34,244 nucleotides of DNA, taken from assembly GCA_019113825.1 (NCBI GenBank), contig DXGR01000122.1:1-34244 (forward strand), read 5' to 3'. Shown here piece by piece: positions 25,941-33,428 of this stretch. A program made the translations under genes and the position numbers. Each line of letters opens with the position of its first letter. Positions within the stretch are counted from its first letter, which is position 1. This stretch comes from Candidatus Stackebrandtia excrementipullorum. Its GTDB lineage: Bacteria; Actinomycetota; Actinomycetes; Mycobacteriales; Micromonosporaceae. The notes beneath the pieces are model-generated. The model was not told the origin of the DNA. It saw nothing but the letters and a program-made list of their open reading frames with translations, and did no database searches.

Positions 25941-26723
25941 TCAGCCCAGTGACGTCGCGTACACCTCGACGGTGTCCACGTCACCGGGGTCGGGGTAGAC
26001 GTCGTCCCACTCGAATGTGACGGTTTGTTCGGAGTCGCCCGGATCCACCTCGCCGACGGCGATGTCACCGTCTGAGGAAAGCGATCCGCCGATGATCGCG
26101 CCCGCTTCGTTACGGAACACGACGATCAGGTCGACCTTCTCGGTCGTGTCGTGGCCGGACGCGATGGTGAAGCTCAGTTCGGCCTCTCCATCTGTCACGT
26201 CCACGGCCGGATCGGTGACCGTGAGCGTGCCCCGGTGGTCGTCGGTTCGTCGGCAGGCGTTGACAACGGTGTACTCGACCCTGTCGGGTTCGTCGGCGAG
26301 TACGACCCAGTCCGATACCGCCCCCACCGGCCCGGATACGGCCATCGGCAGGACCTCTCCGGAGGCGGCGGGGTCCTCTCCACCGCTCCAACCCAGAGGC
26401 TTGTCGTCGCCGTCAAACCACTCCACCCGGACGTCGGCATCAACCCAGTCGACCGTGTCGTCGGCAGTGAACAGGGCGGTGTAGTTCAGCCACCATTCAC
26501 CGTCACCTACCTGTTTGAGGTTCCAACCGTCCTCGGCGACGGTGAAGCCGTCGGGATCGTTGGAACACACGACGGCTTCGGCCGGAGACGACGCAGGCGG
26601 GGCGGGTTCCTCGCCGGACTCGGACGATGTGCAGGCGGTCAAACCCAACAACAGAGCCGACAAACTCGCTCCGTACAACCGCTTGCGTATCGACCGAGAG
26701 GTTTGACCACCGGTGGGGGACAC
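25941..26723 (-). CDS. Putative lipoprotein with two beta-sandwich-like repeats
   Basis: This protein of about 260 residues has a signal peptide with basic RSIRKR, a hydrophobic run and lipobox LTAC (Cys31), so it is probably anchored outside the cell membrane. After a Ser/Pro-rich spacer, two Ig-like or FxLYD-like modules appear (about 45-150 and 160-255), sharing VEWFDGDDKPLG and VVFRNEAGAIIGG-type strands. GTG 26723 is chosen because GAGGTG lies 6 bases upstream; it overlaps the upstream gene by one or two codons less than longer starts would. It is the last gene of a four-gene minus-strand operon with ESX-like proteins; exact function is unknown. Confidence 0.8.
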   Translation of the reverse strand: MSPTGGQTSRSIRKRLYGASLSALLLGLTACTSSESGEEPAPPASSPAEAVVCSNDPDGFTVAEDGWNLKQVGDGEWWLNYTALFTADDTVDWVDADVRVEWFDGDDKPLGWSGGEDPAASGEVLPMAVSGPVGAVSDWVVLADEPDRVEYTVVNACRRTDDHRGTLTVTDPAVDVTDGEAELSFTIASGHDTTEKVDLIVVFRNEAGAIIGGSLSSDGDIAVGEVDPGDSEQTVTFEWDDVYPDPGDVDTVEVYATSLG

Positions 26724-26733
26724 GAACTTCACC

Positions 26734-27951
26734 TCATTCGACGGTTTCCTGGACGTTTTCCTGTGTCGCGTCACCGAAGCCGTCCCCGTTGCCCGATTCC
26801 GGGCGGGGTGCCCGGACCAAATTGGGATTAGAGTCCATCAGGCTCGCCAACGCGGCCATGCCGTTGGTGCCCAGTTCGGTGTAACCGGAGTCGAGGTCGG
26901 TGTAGGTCTTGTCTACGGCTTCCTTGATTTTTTCGATGGTCCCGTCGAGGGTCGAATCACCAAGCGCGAATTTCTCGGTTTCGGCTCCGTCCAAAGCCTT
27001 GGCCGTGTTGACAGCGCCGCCGAGGATGCCGATGCCGGCTCCCACCAACGCGATACCGGTGCCGCCCGCGGCGATGGTCGCAACACCACCGGCGATGGCC
27101 AACACACCGCCGGCGACACCCAGGATAGTGGTGATGTCGGCGCCTCCACCGCAACAACCGTCGAAACTTTCCACGGCTTCAAGCCCGTCGTGGGCGATGG
27201 CGTCGATGTCACCGCGCGCCTTGGTCATCAGACCCTGGTGCATGCCCAGAAGGTTACGCATCGCGCGGATGGCGTTGATCTGGTTACCGGCTGCGGTGGG
27301 GATCCGTGGAAGAAACTGCGTCCGAAACACCTTGGAGGTGCTGGAGTTCCAACCGTTGGTGGCGTCCTGAACGCCGGAGATGTTCGCCGTGACGGCGGCT
27401 CCGATCATGCTTTCACCGAGGTTCCCGGTGGCGGCATTGATGTCGATTTCACCGCCTTCACCTTGGGAGACGGTCAGCAGCGATTCGGCTCCGGCGGTCT
27501 GCTCCAACGTGCTGATGGGAGCCTCGGCCCGGTCCGGCTTCGGGAAGCCCCCGCCACGGTCGAACAGGTCCACGATCCAGGTGAGGTGTTCGTTCTTCAA
27601 CGAATCCCGGGTCGCAGCCTCGTCCGCGGCGTCGAAGGTGAGCAGGTCGATCTCGTAGTTGGAACGGTAGTCGTCGACAACCTGCTTCCAGTGCCCGTCG
27701 AGAAGGCTGTACCCCTTGTCCGGCGGTGTGGGAGGAATCTGCACGCTGGAAGGGTCGTCGGACGCGTTGTACTTATCGATGTAGATCTGATACAGCTCGT
27801 ATTCGACCGCCCGACGCACCCCTTCGGCGTCGTCGAACACGGTGCGCGCGGCTACGTCGGCGACGGTGTCCTTTATTTGCGTGGCGAGGTCTTTAAGATG
27901 AGCGGCGAAAGCGCCCTCATCCATGGTCAAGTGTCCATCACAGGCGGGCAT
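26734..27951 (-). CDS. WXG-like helical protein with Gly/Ala-rich hydrophobic segment (putative type VII substrate)
   Basis: This 405-residue protein is not recognised as a named family. Residues 1-135 are mainly helical and acidic. Residues about 180-265 resemble a WXG100-type helical hairpin (NGWNSS at 199-204, then amphipathic helices). Residues 272-318 are a long Gly/Ala/Ile-rich hydrophobic stretch that could be a membrane hairpin. The C-terminus is acidic and ends without a cleavage motif; Cys266-Cys267 precede the hydrophobic part. The start overlaps the upstream stop (TAATG), so coupling is likely; ATG 27924 is an alternative. The context suggests a secreted or membrane-inserted ESX-related effector. 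Confidence 0.72.
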   Translation of the reverse strand: MPACDGHLTMDEGAFAAHLKDLATQIKDTVADVAARTVFDDAEGVRRAVEYELYQIYIDKYNASDDPSSVQIPPTPPDKGYSLLDGHWKQVVDDYRSNYEIDLLTFDAADEAATRDSLKNEHLTWIVDLFDRGGGFPKPDRAEAPISTLEQTAGAESLLTVSQGEGGEIDINAATGNLGESMIGAAVTANISGVQDATNGWNSSTSKVFRTQFLPRIPTAAGNQINAIRAMRNLLGMHQGLMTKARGDIDAIAHDGLEAVESFDGCCGGGADITTILGVAGGVLAIAGGVATIAAGGTGIALVGAGIGILGGAVNTAKALDGAETEKFALGDSTLDGTIEKIKEAVDKTYTDLDSGYTELGTNGMAALASLMDSNPNLVRAPRPESGNGDGFGDATQENVQETVE

Positions 27952-28388
27952 TAGTCACCTTCAGGGCGTTCGGCGTCGTCGTATTCCGGCTCGGGGACGA
28001 CCTGATCGGGGTTGTCCGGGTCGGCTTCGGGGAGCGGGTCGGCCAGGTCGTCGTTCTGGCCGTCCTCCGTGGCGTCCAAAGCGTCGTTGTAGTCGGCGAT
28101 GCTTTGCGCAACCTCATCGGCGTTTGCGGAGTCCTCGTCGCACATGGCGTTTACGTACCGGACGAGGGTCCTGCCGGTGTCGTTCAAATTGTCCTGGCTA
28201 TCGGCCAGGTAGCCCCAAATGGTATTTACCACAGTGGACCATGGTCCACTTACCGTGCCGTTCTCGAACACATCGCCGAGGCTGGCAACCGAGCTGATCT
28301 GGGAAATCGCGGATCCATACTCGGAGCCAAGGTCGGTGAGGGTCTGAGACGCAAGCAGCAAATCTACAGGGTCGACCTCGAGGGTCAT
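27951..28388 (-). CDS. EspC/WXG100-like small helical protein with acidic tail
   Basis: This 145-residue protein begins MTLEVDPVDLLLASQTLTDLG, close to the EspC-type family of mycobacterial ESX-associated secreted proteins (starting with a VDPxxL motif). Two helices span about residues 7-35 and 50-105, with Trp50 and Trp58 at the turn. Residues 105-145 are Asp/Glu/Pro-rich and contain Tyr136-Asp-Asp-Ala-Glu140, which fits the YxxxD/E secretion pattern, though in an unusual tail position. A perfect AAAGGAG stands 5 bases before the ATG. The stop overlaps the next start, so the two products may form a pair. Confidence 0.75.
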   Translation of the reverse strand: MTLEVDPVDLLLASQTLTDLGSEYGSAISQISSVASLGDVFENGTVSGPWSTVVNTIWGYLADSQDNLNDTGRTLVRYVNAMCDEDSANADEVAQSIADYNDALDATEDGQNDDLADPLPEADPDNPDQVVPEPEYDDAERPEGD

Positions 28389-28414
28389 GCCAACTCCTTT
28401 CTATCTAAACGGAT

Positions 28415-28984
28415 TTAACGAGCCGAATGTTTGAGACTGCGAAGAATTTCGCTGGGTCCAAAGTTGTTAGTCCTCAGTGAATTCATCGCGGTGGTCCACC
28501 GTTTCATGGCGGCTTTAACCAGCGCGGCCAGTTCACGTAGAAACGTCTCCTCCGGAATGGATTTAACCGTTCCCGGTTTGATTCGGATCGCCCATTTCGT
28601 CCCGCCCTTCACGATGATCGTCATGTGGGAGCTGTGAACGGTTATCTGCTCGCGGTCACGTTGCTCGATCAGTCGACGTTCGGCCGACGACGTCGGTTTC
28701 CGGGTCCTGAACTCCCGATCGCCGTCCGCCTTGGTCGCCATGACCGCGTCCTTACGTGCACGTTCCCGCGATACCCATGCCAGCTTCGCCAGCTGAACAA
28801 GCTGGGCCTCCAGCGAGCCGTCGCTGTACCGCTCGTAGGCGTTGGGGGCAAATCGAACGCTCCTGACCATGCCCTGAGCGACTCTGGCGGTGATCTGCCC
28901 GTCGGGTGAGACCACCTCCTCGTCGTGTTGGGACAGCTCACGTACGAAGACACTGTGATTCGGCGATGCGGTCACCGTGACCAC
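28415..28984 (-). CDS. Protein with two YbaB-like modules
   Basis: This 189-residue protein starts with GTG. Residues about 22-80 match the YbaB/EbfC pattern (VVSPDGQITARVAQGMVRSV, then acidic and helical LEAQLVQLAKLAWVSRERA). Residues about 112-170 repeat the same layout (TVHSSHMTIIVKGGTKWAIRIKP, then a helix ELAALVKAAMKRW), so it looks like an internal duplication. In mycobacterial ESX loci a YbaB-like protein, EspL, accompanies EspC-type and WXG proteins (from memory). It is first in the minus-strand operon. Chaperone-like or nucleoid-associated roles are both possible. Confidence 0.68.
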   Translation of the reverse strand: MVTVTASPNHSVFVRELSQHDEEVVSPDGQITARVAQGMVRSVRFAPNAYERYSDGSLEAQLVQLAKLAWVSRERARKDAVMATKADGDREFRTRKPTSSAERRLIEQRDREQITVHSSHMTIIVKGGTKWAIRIKPGTVKSIPEETFLRELAALVKAAMKRWTTAMNSLRTNNFGPSEILRSLKHSAR

Positions 28985-29342
28985 CTATTCCCTGTTTTCG
29001 GCTGGGGGTTAATCCTGTTGGGTGGGGACCACATCAATTTACCGGCCGAGAGCAAAATATTCGGCCCCGGGCCTAACCGAATTTCGTCACAGGCGTTTAT
29101 TGGTGGCGGTCGATTCCCATTCTTCACACTGATTTAACAACCATCGCTTCCGTGTTGCGCGTAAACATCGAGCTTGTCTCGCCATTGACAGCGGAAGGTT
29201 GTTGTGTCGACACCGTTCGTGTTGGCCCGTTTGGTCGACCCGGCGGCCATGTGGAGTCGCCCCTCTTGTATCGAGACCGTACAAGGCGAACAATGTTCAT
29301 GTTCAACCCGTGGTGATGTCCAGCACAGTCTTTGGAGGACCG
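28985..29342. other. 358-base divergent intergenic region
   Basis: This gap lies between the minus-strand ESX-like operon and the plus-strand EEP gene. TTGACA on the plus strand (29185-29190) is a perfect -35, but no TAnnnT lies 16-18 bases after it. TATTTT on the minus strand (near 29055-29062) could be a -10 for the operon. GGCCGA and TCGGCC (about 29044-29066) can pair. It is A/T-richer than its surroundings, as expected of a promoter region. No gene is seen. Confidence 0.4.
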
Positions 29343-31187
29343 ATGAAGCACGTACGGTGGGACACGGCACTGGGCGTAGTGGTGTTCGTGGACATGCTCC
29401 GGGTCCTTCTCCCATCACTGATCACGCTCTTCGGTCAGGCCGGTGGCACACCGCCGGAGTACATGGGCCTGTTCGCGCTCGCCTGGTTTCTACCGGCGAT
29501 GGCGGTTCCGTGGTCGGTCTCGATCGTCTCGGCGCGAAAAATCGCGCTCGTCGCCGGATGCGGGCTTATCGTTGCTCGGATTGTGATGCAGGCCGGTGAC
29601 GGCGGCGAACGCCAGCTGTACACCGCCGGTGTCGGCGTGGCACTCGGGCTCGTCTGGCTGACGGCTACCACCACCGACTCCCGTGACACCACCGCCGTTC
29701 TGCGCGGTCTCCTCGCCGGCCTGGGCATCGCCACGATGTTGCACGCCGCGTTGGCCGACATCGACCTGGCATGGCGGGAACCCGCGTTCGCCGTTCCTCT
29801 GTTGGTTGTGGAACTTGCCGCGTTCGGTGTTCTGCTGCTACGTACTCGGCCAGGAACGTCCACAGCCCACGCCGTGCTGCCTCTGGCCGCCTGTGGGCCC
29901 GTTCTGTTGTTGTGGGGCATGTTTCTGGGCAACACCGCACACTTCCACCGGATGGGTGGCGTCGTCGCCGTGGCGGCCGGTTCGGCGGCGACCGTCCTGT
30001 GGGTGTGGTGGCCCACGGGCCGCCCGCGGAGCCGCCGACACCGCATCGTCGCAGCCGCTGTTCTCGTCGCGGCCGTGGGCTTTTTGTCGATCGACGGACT
30101 CGACACCGCCTACCCGGGCCTAGGTGTTGTCGTGACGCTGTCCGCACTGTTCAGTGTCGCCGTGCTGCTACGTGAAGCCACCACCGTCGACGACCCGGTA
30201 CCGCCGTCACGACGAGGCCACGTGACGGCCCTGTCGATGCTCGGTTTCCTTATCCTGACCTTCGCCTACTACGCGGCGTTCGACCTCGGGTACCCCAACT
30301 GGTGGGTGCCGCCCCTGACCGCCGTGTTCATCGGGATTGTGGGTGTGGCCGGAACCGACGTGGGGGAGCACGCGGTCAAACGACCCGCGATCCTGCCGGT
30401 GGCGTTCACGGCGGCCGCTGCGGTGGCCACCGCCCTGGTCGCACCCCTGTGGCAACAATCCTCGCCGCCGGGTAACCCGCCACCGGACGGACTGCGAGTC
30501 GCCGCCTACAACATTCGGATGGGATACGACCTGTCGGGCCGCTTGGCGCTGGACCGGCAGGCGGACGTTCTGGCGGCGTTGAACGCGCATGTCATCGCAT
30601 TGAGCGAGGTGGACCGTGGCTGGTTCCTGAACGGAGGACACGACAACCTGCGTAGGCTTGCCGATCGCCTCGACATGGAACTCGTCTGGGCTCCAGCCGA
30701 TGGGAATCATTGGGGCGACGCGGTGCTGACGAACCTGAAAACAACCGGCGTCAAGCGACACACGCTCGTCGACGGTGGGCCGACGGGAGCCCAGGCTCTC
30801 GAACTCACCCTTAACCATCGAGGCAGCCCGGTCACGTTCATCGCCACCCACCTGCAACCGCCACCCGACTGGGAGCCGCTTGCCCAAGTGGAGCAGCTGG
30901 CTCGTATCGTCGCCGATGCGGCGGAGACCGGGCCGGTCGTCTTGGCCGGCGACCTCAACATCGAACCGGATACCCCGCCGTGGGACGTCCTTTTCGATGC
31001 CGGGCTGACCGATCCGTTCGCCCGTCCCTTTCCGACCATGGCGGGGGATGCGGTGCAGCAGATCGACCACATCCTGGTGACCGGCCGGTTCGACGTATAC
31101 GACGCCGCCAACCCCGACGTGCCGTATTCCGACCATCGCCCGATCGCGGTAACCCTCTTCCTCGAAGAGGAGCGGTATTCCCGTTAA
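29343..31187 (+). CDS. Polytopic membrane protein with C-terminal EEP phosphodiesterase/nuclease domain
   Basis: This 614-residue protein has about 10 to 12 hydrophobic segments in residues 1-380 and then an endonuclease/exonuclease/phosphatase (EEP) domain. The EEP motifs are complete: AAYNIRMG (about 388), ALSEVDRG (about 420), AGDLNIEPD (about 535), QQIDHILV (about 573) and YSDHRPI (about 596). They provide the metal site and catalytic His/Asp. The layout resembles eukaryotic CWH43, whose C-terminus is also EEP after a membrane part, so a lipid or lipid-linked substrate outside the cell is a reasonable idea. ATG 29343 has GGAGG 4 bases upstream. The stop overlaps the convergent neighbour within TTAA. 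Confidence 0.85.
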   Translation: MKHVRWDTALGVVVFVDMLRVLLPSLITLFGQAGGTPPEYMGLFALAWFLPAMAVPWSVSIVSARKIALVAGCGLIVARIVMQAGDGGERQLYTAGVGVALGLVWLTATTTDSRDTTAVLRGLLAGLGIATMLHAALADIDLAWREPAFAVPLLVVELAAFGVLLLRTRPGTSTAHAVLPLAACGPVLLLWGMFLGNTAHFHRMGGVVAVAAGSAATVLWVWWPTGRPRSRRHRIVAAAVLVAAVGFLSIDGLDTAYPGLGVVVTLSALFSVAVLLREATTVDDPVPPSRRGHVTALSMLGFLILTFAYYAAFDLGYPNWWVPPLTAVFIGIVGVAGTDVGEHAVKRPAILPVAFTAAAAVATALVAPLWQQSSPPGNPPPDGLRVAAYNIRMGYDLSGRLALDRQADVLAALNAHVIALSEVDRGWFLNGGHDNLRRLADRLDMELVWAPADGNHWGDAVLTNLKTTGVKRHTLVDGGPTGAQALELTLNHRGSPVTFIATHLQPPPDWEPLAQVEQLARIVADAAETGPVVLAGDLNIEPDTPPWDVLFDAGLTDPFARPFPTMAGDAVQQIDHILVTGRFDVYDAANPDVPYSDHRPIAVTLFLEEERYSR

Positions 31188-32125
31188 CCGTTTTCGGCCA
31201 GCACATCCGGCAGATACGTGTCCACCAGGTCGGTCACGATCCCCGTGACCGCCTCGTCGTCGCGCGATATTCCTCCGCCGTGTACGTCGCCGATAACGGC
31301 GTAGAGCACGTAATGGCCGTAGGTGTTGTATCCCAGCACCGTCGGGTCGAGCCCGAGATGTTCACCCGGCCCGTCGCTGCGCAGTGCGGTGAACGCGCCG
31401 CCGTCACCGGAGTCGATGTGTTCCCGGATCTTCTCGGCCTCACCGGCTTCGGCGACGTTGACCACCCCGAGCGTTGTCACGTACTCGTCGTCCGGCGAGA
31501 CCACGGTCGCCCGCACCACCTGAGAACAGTCCACTTCGGCCAGAATCTTCGACAGTCCGTCCGTGGCGGCATCGGCGCAGTCGTGAAGTTCCTGAGAAGT
31601 CAACACTCGGTAACCGGCGGGAATTGACGCGGCATCGAACAGAGCGTCGGTCGACAACGGTGCCGCGTCGTCACGAACCTGCGGACCGTGCCCCGACGGT
31701 GACGCCGACACGTCCGTTGTCGGCGTCGTCGCATGAGCCTGCTGCTCGCCGTCGCCGGCGAGCGTAAGCCAGGTGCCGGTGACGCACGCGGCGACCGCGA
31801 TGAACGCGACGACCGTCGCCAGCGTGATCAGCCAGCCGCGGCTTCGCTGCTGTGCTCGAACCGCAGCACGATGAAGCGCCGGAGACCCGCGTCGAACATC
31901 GGGGCCGGGCATCGGCGGCGGCTCGGGGATCTCGGGTCGGTCGTGCGTCGGCGGGGAGTCGGACACGTCGAATCGGTCGTGCGTCGGCGGAGGCCTCTCG
32001 ATCGAATTCGCGGGCCGTTCGGAAACGCTACGGGGAGTACCAAAGGGAGATTGGCTGTGTGCCACGGATCCCACCGTAACGGGTCGAACGCGCATCGCGG
32101 TGGAGTTGCGTGAATCGGCTCCCAT
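31184..32125 (-). CDS. Single-pass membrane protein of unknown function
   Basis: This protein of about 313 residues has a Pro-rich N-terminus (about 90 residues, with PPTHDR twice), a transmembrane helix at about 98-122 (GWLITLATVVAFIAVAACVTG), a Thr/Ser/Asp-rich spacer and a folded extracellular domain of about 150 residues. The latter has two cysteines (SQELHDCADAATDGL and EVDCSQVV), which could form a disulfide, and resembles no family I can name. The start is uncertain: ATG 32125, GTG 32146 or ATG 32095; none has a clear ribosome binding site. It is convergent with the EEP gene and divergent from the methyltransferase. Confidence 0.75.
   Translation of the reverse strand: MGADSRNSTAMRVRPVTVGSVAHSQSPFGTPRSVSERPANSIERPPPTHDRFDVSDSPPTHDRPEIPEPPPMPGPDVRRGSPALHRAAVRAQQRSRGWLITLATVVAFIAVAACVTGTWLTLAGDGEQQAHATTPTTDVSASPSGHGPQVRDDAAPLSTDALFDAASIPAGYRVLTSQELHDCADAATDGLSKILAEVDCSQVVRATVVSPDDEYVTTLGVVNVAEAGEAEKIREHIDSGDGGAFTALRSDGPGEHLGLDPTVLGYNTYGHYVLYAVIGDVHGGGISRDDEAVTGIVTDLVDTYLPDVLAENG
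31937..31990. repeat. 18-base direct repeat inside the membrane protein gene
   Basis: TCGGTCGTGCGTCGGCGG occurs at 31937-31954 and 31973-31990, 36 bases (12 codons) apart. It encodes the repeated PPTHDR of the Pro-rich cytosolic part. This shows recent in-frame duplication, with scope for length variation. Confidence 0.6.
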
Positions 32126-32146
32126 CGTGTGCCCGACAATGTCCAC

Positions 32147-32752
32147 GTGAGCGAATCCGAGTTTTACTTCTCGTCACGCCCGTCCAGCCAGGTCAAGCGA
32201 CACATTGTCACCGTTCCCGTCGCCGGGCGGGACGTGACTCTGCACAGCGCCTCCGGCGTGTTCTCGGCGACACGTCTGGACCCCGGTACGGCGGTTCTGT
32301 TGCGAAAGGCCCCGCTACCGACCGCGAAAGGTTCCTATCTCGACCTCGGTTGCGGATACGGGCCGATCGCGATTTCGCTGGCGCTGACGTCCTCCGGTCA
32401 AGTGACCGCCGTGGACGTCAACTCGCGGGCCCTTGAACTGGTCGACACCAACGCGCGTGAACTCGAGGTCGATGTCACGGCGGTGCAGCCGCACGACGTG
32501 CCTGCGGACGCGATGTTCGACGAGATCTGGTCCAACCCGCCGATCCGTGTGGGCAAGTCGGAGCTCCACGACCTGTTGGACGAGTGGCTTCCCCGGCTCA
32601 AACCCGGCGGTGTGGCCTGGCTGGTCGTGGCTCGGCACAAGGGCGCCGACTCACTGGTCGACTGGTTGAATGCGCGGGGCCGTCCGACCGAAAAATACGC
32701 ATCGGCCAAGGGATACCGCGTCTTGCGGGTGCGCTCCGAACGCTGTGCATGA
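32147..32752 (+). CDS. RsmC-like class I methyltransferase, single domain
   Basis: This protein of about 201 residues has motif I YLDLGCGYGPIAISLA and the catalytic NPP motif WSNPPIRVGK, typical of the MTS/RsmC group that methylates N2 of guanine in rRNA. E. coli RsmC is about 340 residues with an extra inactive domain; this one is half that size, like archaeal MJ0882. The N-terminus SEFYFSSRPSSQVKRH fits relatives. GTG 32147 or GTG 32129 is the start. It is divergent from the membrane protein gene with little or no spacer. The rRNA target is inferred. Confidence 0.85.
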   Translation: MSESEFYFSSRPSSQVKRHIVTVPVAGRDVTLHSASGVFSATRLDPGTAVLLRKAPLPTAKGSYLDLGCGYGPIAISLALTSSGQVTAVDVNSRALELVDTNARELEVDVTAVQPHDVPADAMFDEIWSNPPIRVGKSELHDLLDEWLPRLKPGGVAWLVVARHKGADSLVDWLNARGRPTEKYASAKGYRVLRVRSERCA

Positions 32753-32870
32753 GAGATCTCCCGTCGCCTGCGTCGGGTGTGGTAGCCGGTCGTGGGCGCA
32801 TCGGTGCCGCCTGACTCGCGCAACCGATAAGGCCGGAGCCGGTCGCGAGAACCGGCGTATCGTTATGTCC

Positions 32871-33317
32871 ATGGTTGACCGTTGGCCTGACACGACACCG
32901 GGACTACTCCGTCTCCCGTCCGGCCGCCTCGTTCGCGGTCGCGGCCTCGGTCGGCCCGCGCCGTCCGGTCCCGAGCCGACGTTCGGTCTCTACCTGCTGG
33001 ACCGACGGCCGAACTCGTTCGACTGGGAAAGCCGTTGGGTTGCGTGGCCCGACTTCCGGCTCCCCACCGACCGCGCCGAGGCCGCCGAGGCCTTCGCTCA
33101 AGTGTGGGAACGCGCCGACACCGACCGGGTCGAGGTGGCGTGCCACGGAGGTCACGGTCGCACCGGCACCGCGTTGGCGTGTATCGCGATCCTTGACGGC
33201 GTTCCCACCGACGAGGCCGTCGAATACGTGCGGGCCCGATACGCGCCACGCGCCGTGGAGACGCCGTGGCAGAAACGGTTCGTACGCCGCTTCCACCCCG
33301 GTGCCGCCACCCGATAG
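32871..33317 (+). CDS. Small protein tyrosine phosphatase (WPD, CX5R)
   Basis: This protein of about 148 residues has a WPD-loop candidate (WVAWPDFRLPTD) followed some 35 residues later by the P-loop ACHGGHGRTGTALA, which is CX5R with the typical GRTG end. These are the two catalytic elements of cysteine-dependent protein tyrosine/dual-specificity phosphatases. Similar short proteins occur in actinobacteria, usually with unknown targets. ATG 32865 or 32871 is the start; TATCGT (32858-32863) would give a leaderless mRNA from 32871. The C-terminus PWQKRFVRRF is basic. Confidence 0.85.
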   Translation: MVDRWPDTTPGLLRLPSGRLVRGRGLGRPAPSGPEPTFGLYLLDRRPNSFDWESRWVAWPDFRLPTDRAEAAEAFAQVWERADTDRVEVACHGGHGRTGTALACIAILDGVPTDEAVEYVRARYAPRAVETPWQKRFVRRFHPGAATR

Positions 33318-33428
33318 ATCTCGGCTCAACGATCCACCGGTGGCCTGTTTTTCAACAGAAATTCGATACACCCGAGTCTGCGCGGCGAACCTACGGCGGG
33401 TTCACGGGCACCGTCCGTCTCGACGACA

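Noticed and set aside
26713-27954. Plus-strand ORF of 413 codons opposite the WXG-like gene
   Set aside because: The minus-strand frame has operon context, ribosome binding sites and sensible domain structure; the plus frame is a Gly/Val-rich mirror.
29185-29213. Complete sigma-70-type promoter at TTGACA
   Set aside because: The -35 is perfect, but no -10 match was found at 16-19 bases spacing.
33334-33352. Intrinsic terminator at CCACCGGTGG plus T5
   Set aside because: The palindrome has no room for a loop, so only 3 or 4 pairs could form.
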